From Candidatus Gastranaerophilales bacterium (GTDB lineage: Bacteria; Cyanobacteriota; Vampirovibrionia; Gastranaerophilales; Gastranaerophilaceae), in NCBI GenBank assembly GCA_944322855.1, contig CALUQG010000013.1, forward strand, positions 1 through 52,050: DNA of 52,050 bases. Direction: 5' to 3'. Position numbers and translations under genes: made by a program. Below, piece after piece: positions 1-8,898 of the stretch; position 1 is the stretch's first letter, and every line of letters starts with the position of its first letter. The notes under the pieces are model-generated. The model made no database searches. It was not told where the DNA came from and saw only the letters and a list, made by a program, of their open reading frames with translations.

Positions 1-446
1 AAAATTTTACTTATTGTCAATATATTTTTACAAAGTAATGTAAATACAAATTAACATTGCTTTTAATATCTAAATCTTAATGATAATTTGGTGTATCTCA
101 TTTTACAAGCAAAAATAAAATTGCACTTTTTGCACTTTATTGCACTGGGCTTATCTTTAAACACCAAGCCGATTTGAGCCAAATGTGGTCTTAAAATTTT
201 GCAAAATTAGTGCAAAAGAGTGCAAGAAAAGAGTAGTTGAGTGCAGCGGATTTTCGGTAGGGCGATGCGAGGCTAGCCGAGCAAGCCCGTAAGGTGTCAG
301 TCGGACGTAACTCCGCCGACACCCCGAATAATCCAAGACAAAAAGACCGGTACATCTCAATACTAAAAAACAGCCTCAATCGTGCTGTCTGTTTGATTTT
401 TTATTAAATTTTCTTTGTCTCAATGTCCCAGAAACCTATTAATAGA
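1..446. other. Non-coding stretch before the tRNA, possible dispersed repeat
   Basis: I see no convincing gene here. Bases 1-120 are plain A+T-rich sequence. From about 240 to 350 the base composition switches to clearly G+C-richer sequence than anything nearby. Short open frames cross this part on the minus strand, but they lack a ribosome binding site and have unusual residue use. The composition resembles a dispersed intergenic repeat or an RNA element rather than a gene. I cannot name it. Confidence 0.4.
121..246. repeat. Three TTGCACT plus three AGTGCA copies facing each other
   Basis: TTGCACT occurs at 121-127, 130-136 and 140-146, that is 9-10 bases apart. Its complement occurs as AGTGCAA at 209-215 and 219-225 and as AGTGCAG at 240-246. 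Near helical-turn spacing in two opposed clusters resembles a protein-binding array. Chance in a low-complexity region is not excluded. Confidence 0.4.
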
Positions 447-475
447 AAAGACAGGTATAAAACCTGTCTTTTTTA
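447..475 (-). terminator. Terminator downstream of tRNA-Ile
   Basis: Ten-base stem AAAGACAGGT (447-456) pairs with ACCTGTCTTT (462-471) around a five-base loop, with T-rich flanks on both strands. It lies just past the 3' end of the minus-strand tRNA. The GACAGG stem core recurs in the hairpin at 43222-43248. Confidence 0.8.
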
Positions 476-478
476 ATC

Positions 479-552
<74 letters not shown>

Positions 553-585
553 ATAAATCTTATTTAATTTTCACTTCTCAGGTTA

Positions 586-732
586 TTAGAGAGCTGTGCG
601 TAAATCTAATACCGAAAGCTCTGCTTTCTTAAGCACCTGAGCTTGATACTCATGACTTAGAAGCTTTAAATCCTCGAATTCATAGCCCTTAGCCAGTAAA
701 TATATTACACCATAGACAAAATTGGAAATCAA
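586..732 (-). pseudogene. Short unassigned reading frame, probable remnant
   Basis: A 48-codon minus-strand frame from a TTG at 732 to TAA at 586 encodes a helical, charged peptide containing GYEFEDLKLLSHEYQAQVLK. It has no ATG and no ribosome binding site, and an in-frame stop lies a few codons upstream. Its composition looks protein-like, so it may be the 3' end of a decayed gene or a very small gene. No family recognised. Confidence 0.25.
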
Positions 733-751
733 GTTTTTTATTTAATTTTTG

Positions 752-1678
752 TCACAGTCCTATTTTATTTTTGAGTTTTAATGCTTCTACCAGCTCTACA
801 GCCCGTTTTAACTCACTAAACAATTGAGTAAAAGTCTCTTCATCAGTAAGCGGTTTTGATAAATCAAGTTCAAATAAATCTTTACAGTCCTGCACACCAA
901 TAAAAACATTTCCATCTTCAAAAGAGCCTATTATTTGTCTCCTTTCTTTGCTCATAGCTTTCATAAGACGTTCCATAAATGCTGTTGTCAAAAGATACCT
1001 TGCCTCAATCTGGTTTGAAGAATAAACATCAAAACTTTCTTCAAAAAGATTGTCCTCAAAATTTACACGTTCATACATTGATGAAATATCAGCAGCAAAT
1101 TTTAATTTTTTATTTGCTTTTATCAAAGTCACACCTGAAAAGTTTTTAAAAGATGGTGCAACAATCAACATGCCCTCAAAAATTTTTTGAGTGATTTTGG
1201 TTTTATATCCTGTTGCAATATTATAAATTCCTATGTCGTAAATTTTAAAACTTATATCATTTGATTTGTACAAAAAACAATCGTCGCAAACTAACTTTGT
1301 AAAGCTGCCCAAAAAGTTCAATCGTTGCATTTTTTCAAAAAACTTTGACACTTCGTCTTCATCCATTGTAATATACTTGAAATCTGATGAACCTGAAAAT
1401 AAAAGCTTATAAACCTTTTGTTTAATCTCTTTTTTATACTTTAAAAGTTGTGAATATCTGCAAGTATCAATACTGCCGGCAGCAATCAAAAAAGCAAAAG
1501 CAAAAATAATAGAAGCGTACAGACTTTGCAAATTTAAAAATACACCGTAACATAAAATTACTGCACAGCACCAGAACAACACTTTGCATATAATTACAAA
1601 TATATACAATAAACGATTTTTGCTCCAAACTTTATAGCGTAAATTCTCTAATTCTGCTATATTATATTGATTAAGCAT
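752..1678 (-). CDS. DUF3137-type membrane protein
   Basis: This 308-residue protein has two hydrophobic segments near residues 24-50 and 55-75, then a long soluble part. The C-terminal half carries the pattern SFDVYSSNQIEARYLLT, followed by a mostly helical MERLMKAM stretch and GNVFIGV/DLFELDL. This is what I know of DUF3137 proteins, whose function is unknown. It is the last gene of the minus-strand run that starts with the PilP-like gene, only 11 bases after the DUF6812-like gene, so it is probably co-transcribed. A role in pilus or secretion function is inference from position only. Confidence 0.7.
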   Translation of the reverse strand: MLNQYNIAELENLRYKVWSKNRLLYIFVIICKVLFWCCAVILCYGVFLNLQSLYASIIFAFAFLIAAGSIDTCRYSQLLKYKKEIKQKVYKLLFSGSSDFKYITMDEDEVSKFFEKMQRLNFLGSFTKLVCDDCFLYKSNDISFKIYDIGIYNIATGYKTKITQKIFEGMLIVAPSFKNFSGVTLIKANKKLKFAADISSMYERVNFEDNLFEESFDVYSSNQIEARYLLTTAFMERLMKAMSKERRQIIGSFEDGNVFIGVQDCKDLFELDLSKPLTDEETFTQLFSELKRAVELVEALKLKNKIGL

Positions 1679-1689
1679 AATATAAACAG

Positions 1690-2001
1690 CTATTCTTCAT
1701 TGCATGTAGGACGCAATATAATAATAGAATTTATATTTAATTGCACAAAATCATGGAATTCTGTTCTTCTATTCGGCAGTTGTCTGTATGCAACTTCACA
1801 ATCTTTAATTGCGACAAATCTTTTTTTGCCGTTTAATATATCAGACAAAACACGGCTTCTTTTACCAATTTTGGGCATAAATACATAGCCCTTGATTTCA
1901 TAATCTTGAGTAATTACAAGGACACGTTCAGACCAAACACCGTTTGTAAAATCGTCGTTTCCCAACTCTTCAACTTCAAATGGTTCAAATTCTTCTGGCA
2001 T
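1690..2001 (-). CDS. Small DUF6812-like protein in the pilus operon
   Basis: A 103-residue soluble protein with no signal peptide. After an acidic leader it has the pattern ERVLVITQDYEIKGYVF, then RVLSDILNGKKRFVAI and a final beta strand. I associate this 'I-x-G ... RlsDlLN ... FvaltD' arrangement with the DUF6812 family, which has no known function. It lies 40 bases after pilC and just before the DUF3137 gene in the same direction. It may be a small regulatory or structural partner of the pilus machine; the sequence shows no catalytic motif. Confidence 0.6.
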   Translation of the reverse strand: MPEEFEPFEVEELGNDDFTNGVWSERVLVITQDYEIKGYVFMPKIGKRSRVLSDILNGKKRFVAIKDCEVAYRQLPNRRTEFHDFVQLNINSIIILRPTCNEE

Positions 2002-2041
2002 TTTTTCTCCTTGTAATTATTAATAACTTTACTATTTCTCT

Positions 2042-3244
2042 TTATGATAACTGGTATGACTGGAACAGTGGCAGATACAATGCCAATGCCAAAAACATAA
2101 CAATACTACCGATTACGATAAGCATTAAAGGCTCAATCATTTTTGTCAATGCATCAATAATATCATCAAGCTTTTTATCCAAAAATATTACTGACTGGTG
2201 CAACAATTCACCGAGCTTACCGGTTTGTTCACCTGTAGCAATCATAAATAACACCATTGACGGTATAATATTTGCACCCCTCAATGCTGTTGAAAGGTGA
2301 GTACCCTGCTGCACTTTATTAATTGCCTCAGTAATTTTGGTTTTTATTGTTCTATTATCAATTGTCAAATTTCCCAGGTGCAAACAATCTACAATCGGGA
2401 TACCGGCTTCATAGGCTACAAACATTACTGTTATAAAGTTAGAAAAGTTTGCATATTTCAACATATCACCGATTAATGGCACTTTCAAAAAGAAATCATC
2501 CAAAATTCTTCTTGATACAGGATTTTTGAATGCAATATAAATAATACCTGCAATAACAAAAGGCAGCATCAAGGTAATTGCCCAGTATTCTTTAAGAAAT
2601 TCACCTAGGTCAATACATATCTGTGTGAAAATAGGCAATTGTGCACCTGACTGGTCAAACATTTCTTTAAATGCCGGAAATACAAACATAAGCATGACTG
2701 TTACAACTATCGCTGCCAATATAATTACGAAACAAGGATAAATCAATGTACCGATAACTCTGCCCTTGATTGCAGCCTGTTTTTTCAAAAGATCTGACAA
2801 ACGTTCAAGGGTTTTTTCCATTTCCCCTGAATCTTCACCTGCTTTTGTCAAACCTACATAAATACTACCGAAAATTTCCTGGTATTTTGCAACCGTATCA
2901 GCAAATGTAGCACCGGCAATAACCTGTTTTCTTATCTCTCTTGCCAGCAATCTGATTCTTGAAGATACAGCATCTTTTTCAAGGAAAACTAATCCCTCAA
3001 TAATAGGTACGCCTGTTGATATCAGGGTTTTGAATGTTCCTGTAAAATCAATTAGTTCTTGCAAAGACAACGGACTGAGTCTGACTTTTGGAGCCGAAAC
3101 CTTTTGAGAATCTTCAAAAACTTTAGTCGGTACCAAACCAAGATTACGAATAGCTTCACGAGCAGATTTTACGTCTTCGGCTTCAATTTTTCCGTTAACT
3201 ACTTCTGATTGATTTTTTAATGCTATGTAATTATATATTGTCAT
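2042..3244 (-). CDS. pilC: Type IV pilus / type II secretion inner-membrane platform protein
   Basis: A 400-residue PilC/GspF protein. It has the usual two-fold repeat of a cytoplasmic helical GspF domain (about residues 65-190 and 270-390), each followed by membrane segments near 165-195, 215-240 and 370-395. The opening MTIYNYIALKNQSEVVNGKIEA is the family's standard N-terminus. It forms the inner-membrane platform on which the PilB ATPase acts to drive pilin or pseudopilin assembly. It lies 24 bases after pilB on the same strand. Pilus and type II secretion versions cannot be separated from this sequence alone. Confidence 0.92.
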   Translation of the reverse strand: MTIYNYIALKNQSEVVNGKIEAEDVKSAREAIRNLGLVPTKVFEDSQKVSAPKVRLSPLSLQELIDFTGTFKTLISTGVPIIEGLVFLEKDAVSSRIRLLAREIRKQVIAGATFADTVAKYQEIFGSIYVGLTKAGEDSGEMEKTLERLSDLLKKQAAIKGRVIGTLIYPCFVIILAAIVVTVMLMFVFPAFKEMFDQSGAQLPIFTQICIDLGEFLKEYWAITLMLPFVIAGIIYIAFKNPVSRRILDDFFLKVPLIGDMLKYANFSNFITVMFVAYEAGIPIVDCLHLGNLTIDNRTIKTKITEAINKVQQGTHLSTALRGANIIPSMVLFMIATGEQTGKLGELLHQSVIFLDKKLDDIIDALTKMIEPLMLIVIGSIVMFLALALYLPLFQSYQLS

Positions 3245-3268
3245 TCTCTATGTATCCATCTTATTATT

Positions 3269-5425
3269 TTATTCTGTAACAGGGCCTAATACACGGACAA
3301 ACTCACTGATTGTTGTTTCGCCTCTAAGTATATGCCCAAGGCAAGATGCCTGAAGTGTTTTCATACCCATTCCTACAGCCGCCTCTTCTAATTCAACATC
3401 ATGCGCCGAATGGGCAATCATTTTCTTTATTTCTTTATTTATCAACATTACTTCGTAACAACCTATACGGCCTTTATAACCTTCATTGTTACAGTCAAAA
3501 CATCCTTTAGGTTTATATACTGTTCGTTTCATAAATTCTTGCTGTTCATCAGGGTTTGCGACAACAAGACGAGCTTCCTCCAAAGATGGATGATAAGCTT
3601 CTTTGCATTTAGGACATAGTCTTCTTACAAGACGCTGTGCAATAATACCGGTCAATGTAGAAGAAATCAAATAATCCGCAGCTCCCATTTGAATCAAACG
3701 TGTTACGGTTGCCGCTGCAGAGTTTGTGTGAAGTGTACTCAACACAAGGTGACCTGTCAATGCAGCTGCAATAGCAGTCTCAAGTGTTTCAAAGTCACGA
3801 ATCTCACCTATCAATATAATATCAGGGTCTTGTCTTAAGATTGCCTTCATACAAGAAGCGAATGTAATACCGGCTTTAGGGTTAATTTGAGACTGATTTA
3901 AGCCATCAATCTTGATTTCAACAGGGTCTTCCAATGTAGTAATATTAACACCCTCATTATTCAAACTTTTTAATATTGAATAAAGCGTAGTTGTTTTACC
4001 TGAACCTGTAGGCCCAACAGCGAGTATAATCCCGTTCGGTGCAGCAACCATTTTGTTAATTCTTTCAAGATCCTCTTCCGTACCTCCGGCCAGTTTAATA
4101 ATTTTGTCTTCAGTTTTAATACTGGCTGCAGGAGCCAAAATACGGATAACCATCTTTTCTTTACCGGCAACAGGCAGTGTATTAATACGGAAATCATATG
4201 AAATACCGTTATACTTAACCGTAAACGTACCGTCTTGAGTACGTCTGTGTTCCGCAATATTCATTCTAGACAAAACTTTAAAACGTGCTATCAAAGAAGA
4301 CTCAACCTTGTTAGGTAAATCTAAAACACGTCTTAAAATACCGTCGACTCTATATCTAACGGTGTAACAATCCAATCTCGGCTCAATATGAATATCAGAT
4401 GCTTTCATATCTATAGCATCAGTAATAATCTTTGTAGCAAAATTAGCAACAGTACCGGAAGTGTCTTCAAGTTCTCTTTCAACCTGCTCCCATAAAGATT
4501 CCTCTACCTCAAATTCGAGAGCTTCCTGTTCTATTTTTCGGATGATTTCTTTTGTTTCTTTACGTGCACGGCCAAAATATTTGTTGATGCAGTTTTTAAA
4601 TTCCATATAGCTCATCAACAAAACTCTTGGTCGTAATCCAGTTAAATAAACAACTTCATTTAAAGCTTTCTTATTATCCGGATTAACCATACCAATATCA
4701 AGAAAACGTCCGTCAGAAGACAAAGGAATAAGTTTATTCTCTTTTATAAAATCTTCGGGCAAAATCTTAATAACACCCTCTGAAATATTAAGCTGCGCAG
4801 CTGTAACATGAGAATATCCCTGCTGATAAGACAATGCTTCTTTTAGTTGTTCTACTGTAATAAAACCTAAAGAAACAAGCATTGAACCTATAGGAGTTCC
4901 TGTTTTTTTACACTGAGTGAGAGCTTCTAATAGCTGCTCATCTGTAATCATGCCCATTTCAATAAGAATTTCACCTATTCTTTTCTTGGGGCCATGATGC
5001 TCATGCGGCAACTGTGGTGTATGAGATTTGTCATCAGCTATATTGCCATCAGTGCTGTTTACTTGAGACTCATCTACAGAAGATGTCTCATCAGAAGATT
5101 GCTCGCCAGTTGGCTCAATATCATCCTGCTTCTCATTATCAGATTGCTGTTCTAATTGTACATAGTAATTTGAAACATAATAAGATAAAAGTTCGTCAAA
5201 TGATTCATCGTCCAGCGTAATAAATTTTAAAGGCTCAGAATCTATAGTCGAAACATAATCACTCAATGCTGATTTATCTACATGACTATTTATCACTACA
5301 AAGAAAAAGCCAGCCTGTTTATTAATTGGAATAAAACCTTTTTCTTTTAGTACCTCTTTATCAAATAGTCCGGCAAATTTAGGATTAATATTACTTTTTA
5401 TTTTATTAACTGTTTCAATATTCAT
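3269..5425 (-). CDS. pilB: Pilus/secretion assembly ATPase with MshEN domain
   Basis: A 718-residue PilB/GspE ATPase that powers subunit assembly from the cytoplasmic face. Residues about 1-110 are a poorly conserved leader, followed by an acidic Ser/Glu-rich linker. Next comes an MshEN-type region (about 148-290, GEILIEMGMITDEQLLEAL), a fold that in relatives can bind cyclic di-GMP. The ATPase core has Walker A GPTGSGKTT near residue 470, the Asp box and Walker B (DPDIILIGEIRD, about 535-546), and two zinc cysteine pairs (CPKC near 605, CFDC near 643). The gene lies between the secretin and pilC genes. Regulation by cyclic di-GMP is possible but inferred. Confidence 0.94.
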   Translation of the reverse strand: MNIETVNKIKSNINPKFAGLFDKEVLKEKGFIPINKQAGFFFVVINSHVDKSALSDYVSTIDSEPLKFITLDDESFDELLSYYVSNYYVQLEQQSDNEKQDDIEPTGEQSSDETSSVDESQVNSTDGNIADDKSHTPQLPHEHHGPKKRIGEILIEMGMITDEQLLEALTQCKKTGTPIGSMLVSLGFITVEQLKEALSYQQGYSHVTAAQLNISEGVIKILPEDFIKENKLIPLSSDGRFLDIGMVNPDNKKALNEVVYLTGLRPRVLLMSYMEFKNCINKYFGRARKETKEIIRKIEQEALEFEVEESLWEQVERELEDTSGTVANFATKIITDAIDMKASDIHIEPRLDCYTVRYRVDGILRRVLDLPNKVESSLIARFKVLSRMNIAEHRRTQDGTFTVKYNGISYDFRINTLPVAGKEKMVIRILAPAASIKTEDKIIKLAGGTEEDLERINKMVAAPNGIILAVGPTGSGKTTTLYSILKSLNNEGVNITTLEDPVEIKIDGLNQSQINPKAGITFASCMKAILRQDPDIILIGEIRDFETLETAIAAALTGHLVLSTLHTNSAAATVTRLIQMGAADYLISSTLTGIIAQRLVRRLCPKCKEAYHPSLEEARLVVANPDEQQEFMKRTVYKPKGCFDCNNEGYKGRIGCYEVMLINKEIKKMIAHSAHDVELEEAAVGMGMKTLQASCLGHILRGETTISEFVRVLGPVTE

Positions 5426-5455
5426 AGTTATGTTTTCACAAGATATATTATTTTG

Positions 5456-5490
5456 TCAGAGTTCACCCCAAAAATCTGGGTGAACTCTGA
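5456..5490. promoter_or_regulatory. Strong hairpin between secretin and pilB genes
   Basis: A 12-13 bp stem (CAGAGTTCACCC at 5457-5468 with GGGTGAACTCTG at 5478-5489) lies just after the secretin stop and before pilB in transcription order. No T-tract follows on either strand. It is therefore more likely an mRNA-stabilising or attenuating hairpin that separates expression levels within the operon than a full terminator. Confidence 0.6.
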
Positions 5491-5497
5491 ACAAAAA

Positions 5498-7492
5498 CTA
5501 CAGACTTTCAGTATCGTTGTTTGCAACATCCTCGGTATCTTTTACAATATGAGGTGTAACCATTATTACAAGCTCAGATTTTGTATTTGTTGTGGTTGTA
5601 TTTCTAAATGCTGCACCGATTACCGGCAAATCTCCAAGGAACGGGAATTTAGCAATTTGCTTACGTTCTTCTTCTTGAATCATACCGCCAAGAACAAGGG
5701 TTTCTCCATCTTTTATTCTTACATTTGACAATTCCATATTTCTTCTCTGCAGTAATGTAGCAGCAACAATAGGAATACCTTGTCTGTTCGGGTCAACACT
5801 GTATGAAGTTACTTCTTCTTTCAAAGTTGCATAATTTGGTGCAAGATTCAAAGTAACATAACCATCCGGGCTGATAAACGGAGTAAACTCGATTGAAATA
5901 CCCATATCATCACCGATTTCGTATGTTCTTGTTACACCGGTAATCCAACCTGATGTACCTGACATAATTTCTTCATCAACAGATTTTACATAATCAGAAG
6001 TCAAGTCAATTAGTGATTTTTTACCATTCGTAACCAACAATTTCGGATTAGCAAGAATTCTGCCTTTGTTATTTTCTACAAGATAAGAAATTGTCCACCC
6101 TAACATATTTTTTCCGTGATAACGGTCAAAAGTTTTTGTTGTAACAGTTTGACCTGTAGAATCTACGGTAGTAGTTGTATAAGGACCGCCTGTAAAGAAC
6201 ATCGGATTTGTGTTTGTCAATGCCCCGTCTGAAAAACTACCGGCAAAGAATGGTGTCATGATATGCCAAGTGTTATTGAATTCTCTTGAGCCTTCTTCAG
6301 ACAATTCTACTATTTGCATTTCAATAAATGCCTGTGGTTGTTTTTTATCATTAGCTTTAATGAAGTCTTTAATCATTTCAGCCTGTGCATCAGAACCGCC
6401 TGTTATATTGATAGTACCTTTTTGCTGGAAGTAAGTAACAGTCAATGATGTACCGGCAAGAGATTTCAGTCTGTCATTTTCTACATCACCTTTAATTGAG
6501 CAAGCTACAACACCTTTACCAAGTGAAATATCTTCAGCTTTGTTACCTCCAGAAGAACCGGATGCGGAACCGCTTCCACCTGAACCACTTCCACCTGAAC
6601 CACTTCCACCTGAACCACCTTCGCCGGAGCCACCTGAAGAAGTAGCACCACCGGTCATTGTTCCAGCAGAAACTGAACCACCGGCTCCACCACCTTGCTT
6701 GTTGCCTTCACCGGCTGTACCGGCTTCACCTCCGACTGTAGCTGTCGGGAACAATGATTTACAAATTAATGTAGCCATTTCTTTCGGTGTAGTGTGGTTT
6801 ACTCTGTAAGAAATGGTTTTCGGTGCAACATCTATTTTGGCAACTACTTTTTGAGCCATTTTATAGTCATTCATTGTACCGAATAATATTAATTCATTTG
6901 TAACAGGGTTAGTTACAACAATTTTACTGTTTGACAATCCGGGCCTGTTAGTTGAGAAAACATTGCTGTTTAAAAAGTCGGCCACTTTTGATGCATCAGC
7001 AAATTTTACAGGTATAGTCATCATATTTTGTTTTGCAATGTCAGAAGTCAAACTGGCTTCCTTTGTCATTACAATCAATGTACCGTCTTCTATAACATAT
7101 GACAAATCACATGCCTGCATCACCATTTTGAACGCATCATTCAATGTAACATTTACAAGATCCAATGTAACAGTACTTCCCTCAACAGAACTGTGGAAGA
7201 TTACATTTAATCCTGCTTTATCCGCAATCATTCTAAGAGCAGACTTCAAGTCAGAATCTCTAAGGCTGACGCTTATTTTTTGATTTCCGTTTCTTAAATT
7301 TACAACACCGGAGAGGTCTAACATATCACTGCCTTTGTATTCTCCTCTTAACACCGGCTTTGAAACAGACGCTCTCATTTGTGCATCTGCAACAGTCGCA
7401 TATCCGAAAGTTAAAGCCATAGCTACTACAGCAGCTCCGGCTATTGCGGCTGTAAACTTCCCTCTTTTTTTGTTTGTTTTGTCATTAAACAT
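5498..7492 (-). CDS. Secretin of the type IV pilus / type II secretion family
   Basis: A 664-residue outer-membrane secretin (PilQ/GspD type) that forms the gated channel. An N-terminal signal peptide ends near ADAQ at residue 38. An STN/N0 domain (about 70-145) and N1-like domains follow, then a long Gly/Ser-rich linker (about 255-315), and the secretin core from about residue 390. The core ends with the hallmark ETLVLGGMIQEEE, FPFLGDLPVIGAAFR and LVIMVTPHIV. It begins just after the PilP-like gene. The Gly/Ser linker contains in-frame 15-base tandem repeats and probably varies in length between strains. Confidence 0.92.
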   Translation of the reverse strand: MFNDKTNKKRGKFTAAIAGAAVVAMALTFGYATVADAQMRASVSKPVLRGEYKGSDMLDLSGVVNLRNGNQKISVSLRDSDLKSALRMIADKAGLNVIFHSSVEGSTVTLDLVNVTLNDAFKMVMQACDLSYVIEDGTLIVMTKEASLTSDIAKQNMMTIPVKFADASKVADFLNSNVFSTNRPGLSNSKIVVTNPVTNELILFGTMNDYKMAQKVVAKIDVAPKTISYRVNHTTPKEMATLICKSLFPTATVGGEAGTAGEGNKQGGGAGGSVSAGTMTGGATSSGGSGEGGSGGSGSGGSGSGGSGSASGSSGGNKAEDISLGKGVVACSIKGDVENDRLKSLAGTSLTVTYFQQKGTINITGGSDAQAEMIKDFIKANDKKQPQAFIEMQIVELSEEGSREFNNTWHIMTPFFAGSFSDGALTNTNPMFFTGGPYTTTTVDSTGQTVTTKTFDRYHGKNMLGWTISYLVENNKGRILANPKLLVTNGKKSLIDLTSDYVKSVDEEIMSGTSGWITGVTRTYEIGDDMGISIEFTPFISPDGYVTLNLAPNYATLKEEVTSYSVDPNRQGIPIVAATLLQRRNMELSNVRIKDGETLVLGGMIQEEERKQIAKFPFLGDLPVIGAAFRNTTTTNTKSELVIMVTPHIVKDTEDVANNDTESL
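6570..6614 (-). repeat. 15-base tandem repeat coding a GSGGS linker
   Basis: Three back-to-back copies of a 15-base unit (6570-6584, 6585-6599, 6600-6614; one base differs in the first) encode GSGGS on the minus strand inside the secretin linker. Because 15 is a multiple of three, gain or loss of units would change linker length without breaking the frame. Confidence 0.85.
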
Positions 7493-7534
7493 TTATTGAT
7501 GACTCCTATTAATTATTTGTATTTTATTTTGTTC

Positions 7535-8647
7535 CTACTTATTAAACTGAATTACTTTCCCTGAAGGTGACGAATATGCGCCTCCAAATTGACTGGATAT
7601 AGTCGATACAGGATTTAGTTTAACATTTTCACCTATACTCTGTCCGGCTGTAATTTCGTATGTATTTGCATTGTATTTAATAAGCACAGAATTTTTAGTA
7701 ATATTCAAAACTTTGTATCCGTTTACAATATCACCTTTGTGAACAAGCTGATCATTACCCTCACCAAGACTGATTATTGCAGACGGCCTAACATCGTCAT
7801 ACATAATTCCTGATAATTTAATTGAAAACATGCCTTTTGTCATATCATCAAGCTCAGGAACTTCAAGCGGAGGAGCAACGAGATCAAATTTCGGCTTGTT
7901 TTTAGCCGCAATTTGAGCCCCATAAGGCATAAACGGATCAGGTCTGCCTCCAGCAGATACAGGAATAACTACAGAGTTACCAAGACCAACCTGAGATTCT
8001 TTCTTCTCATCAGCTTTTTTCTTTGCCATAGCTTTTTCAATTGCACTCATTTCCTTTTCAGGCTTTTGAGCATCAACAGCAGTCTTGTCGCCTGACTTTG
8101 CTTTTTCAACAGGTTTACTTACACCAGGCTCGAGATTAACATCAACAGTCGCCATATCACCTTGAGGTGCATTTACGTCCGGTGATGCATCACCGGAAGC
8201 ATTTCCTTCTGCATTTGATGATGCTTTATCATAAAAATAATCGCCTACAGATTGTTCACCTGTTGCTGCAGACTGTTCTTGATATTTTTTATAAAAGAAC
8301 ATGCCTGCTGCACCTGCAAAAAGCAAAATTAATATTAACACATACAGCAGACCCGAGCTTTTTTTAGGTTGAGGCTGAGATGTTGCCATACTCTGTGCAG
8401 CAGTGGCTTCATTATATGATGCTTGTTGCTGGTTTGAGCCTAATATACCGGAAGGCTGCGGCTGACCGCCGGTTTGTGCATTCCCTGTATAACCTGCATC
8501 GCTAAATGTATCTAAAAAATCATCAGATACAGATGCATTGGCATCATTCTGTGCATCAAATGCGAAATTTGTATCATTGTCGGACGTATCAAAACCGCCT
8601 CCACGATTGTTTTCATATATATCCGAATCGCCTAATTCTCCAAACAT
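7535..8647 (-). CDS. Membrane-anchored PilP/GspC-like protein
   Basis: A 370-residue protein with a long acidic, Asn/Gln-rich cytoplasmic leader (1-90), one membrane segment (about 97-120, SSGLLYVLILILLFAGAAG) and a disordered periplasmic stretch. It ends in a compact beta domain (about 275-350) containing KLSGIMYDDVRPSAIISLG and VHKGDIVNGYKVLNI. That domain resembles the PilP/GspC homology region that docks on secretins. It is the first gene of the operon, immediately before the secretin, and is preceded by GAAGAGAG as ribosome binding site. The assignment rests on layout and this short pattern. Confidence 0.65.
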   Translation of the reverse strand: MFGELGDSDIYENNRGGGFDTSDNDTNFAFDAQNDANASVSDDFLDTFSDAGYTGNAQTGGQPQPSGILGSNQQQASYNEATAAQSMATSQPQPKKSSGLLYVLILILLFAGAAGMFFYKKYQEQSAATGEQSVGDYFYDKASSNAEGNASGDASPDVNAPQGDMATVDVNLEPGVSKPVEKAKSGDKTAVDAQKPEKEMSAIEKAMAKKKADEKKESQVGLGNSVVIPVSAGGRPDPFMPYGAQIAAKNKPKFDLVAPPLEVPELDDMTKGMFSIKLSGIMYDDVRPSAIISLGEGNDQLVHKGDIVNGYKVLNITKNSVLIKYNANTYEITAGQSIGENVKLNPVSTISSQFGGAYSSPSGKVIQFNK

Positions 8648-8885
8648 TTACACTCTCTTCATACTTTCTTCTGCTAACATTTTAAGTTTAATTTAATATA
8701 AATCGTCTCATTACTTAACATACAAATGACCGATTTTAATATAATTTTATTACAGTATTGAAATTATGGCAAATATTAAAATTACTAATCAGAAATTCTC
8801 CTGTTTACAACTGCATAAGATAATTTTTAAGTTTTGTTATAATTCACAATCATTTACAATTTCTGCATGTCTTTAAAAAAAACTA

Positions 8886-8891
8886 TATAAT
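8886..8891 (+). promoter_or_regulatory. -10 box TATAAT for the U32 gene, 7 bases before ATG
   Basis: A perfect TATAAT at 8886-8891 lies 7 bases before the ATG at 8899, and no Shine-Dalgarno sequence is present. Transcription would begin at or next to the start codon, giving a leaderless mRNA. The same layout recurs at many accessory genes in the element. The rest of the 250-base gap up to the pilus operon shows no gene. Confidence 0.65.
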
Positions 8892-8898
8892 ATTCTAT

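Noticed and set aside
157-379. Short minus-strand frames of 62-67 codons before the tRNA
   Set aside because: Overlapping frames without ribosome binding sites in a compositionally odd stretch; more consistent with non-coding or repeat DNA.
6540-6809. Plus-strand Pro/Glu-rich frame
   Set aside because: It is the antisense of the secretin's Gly/Ser linker and has no start signals.
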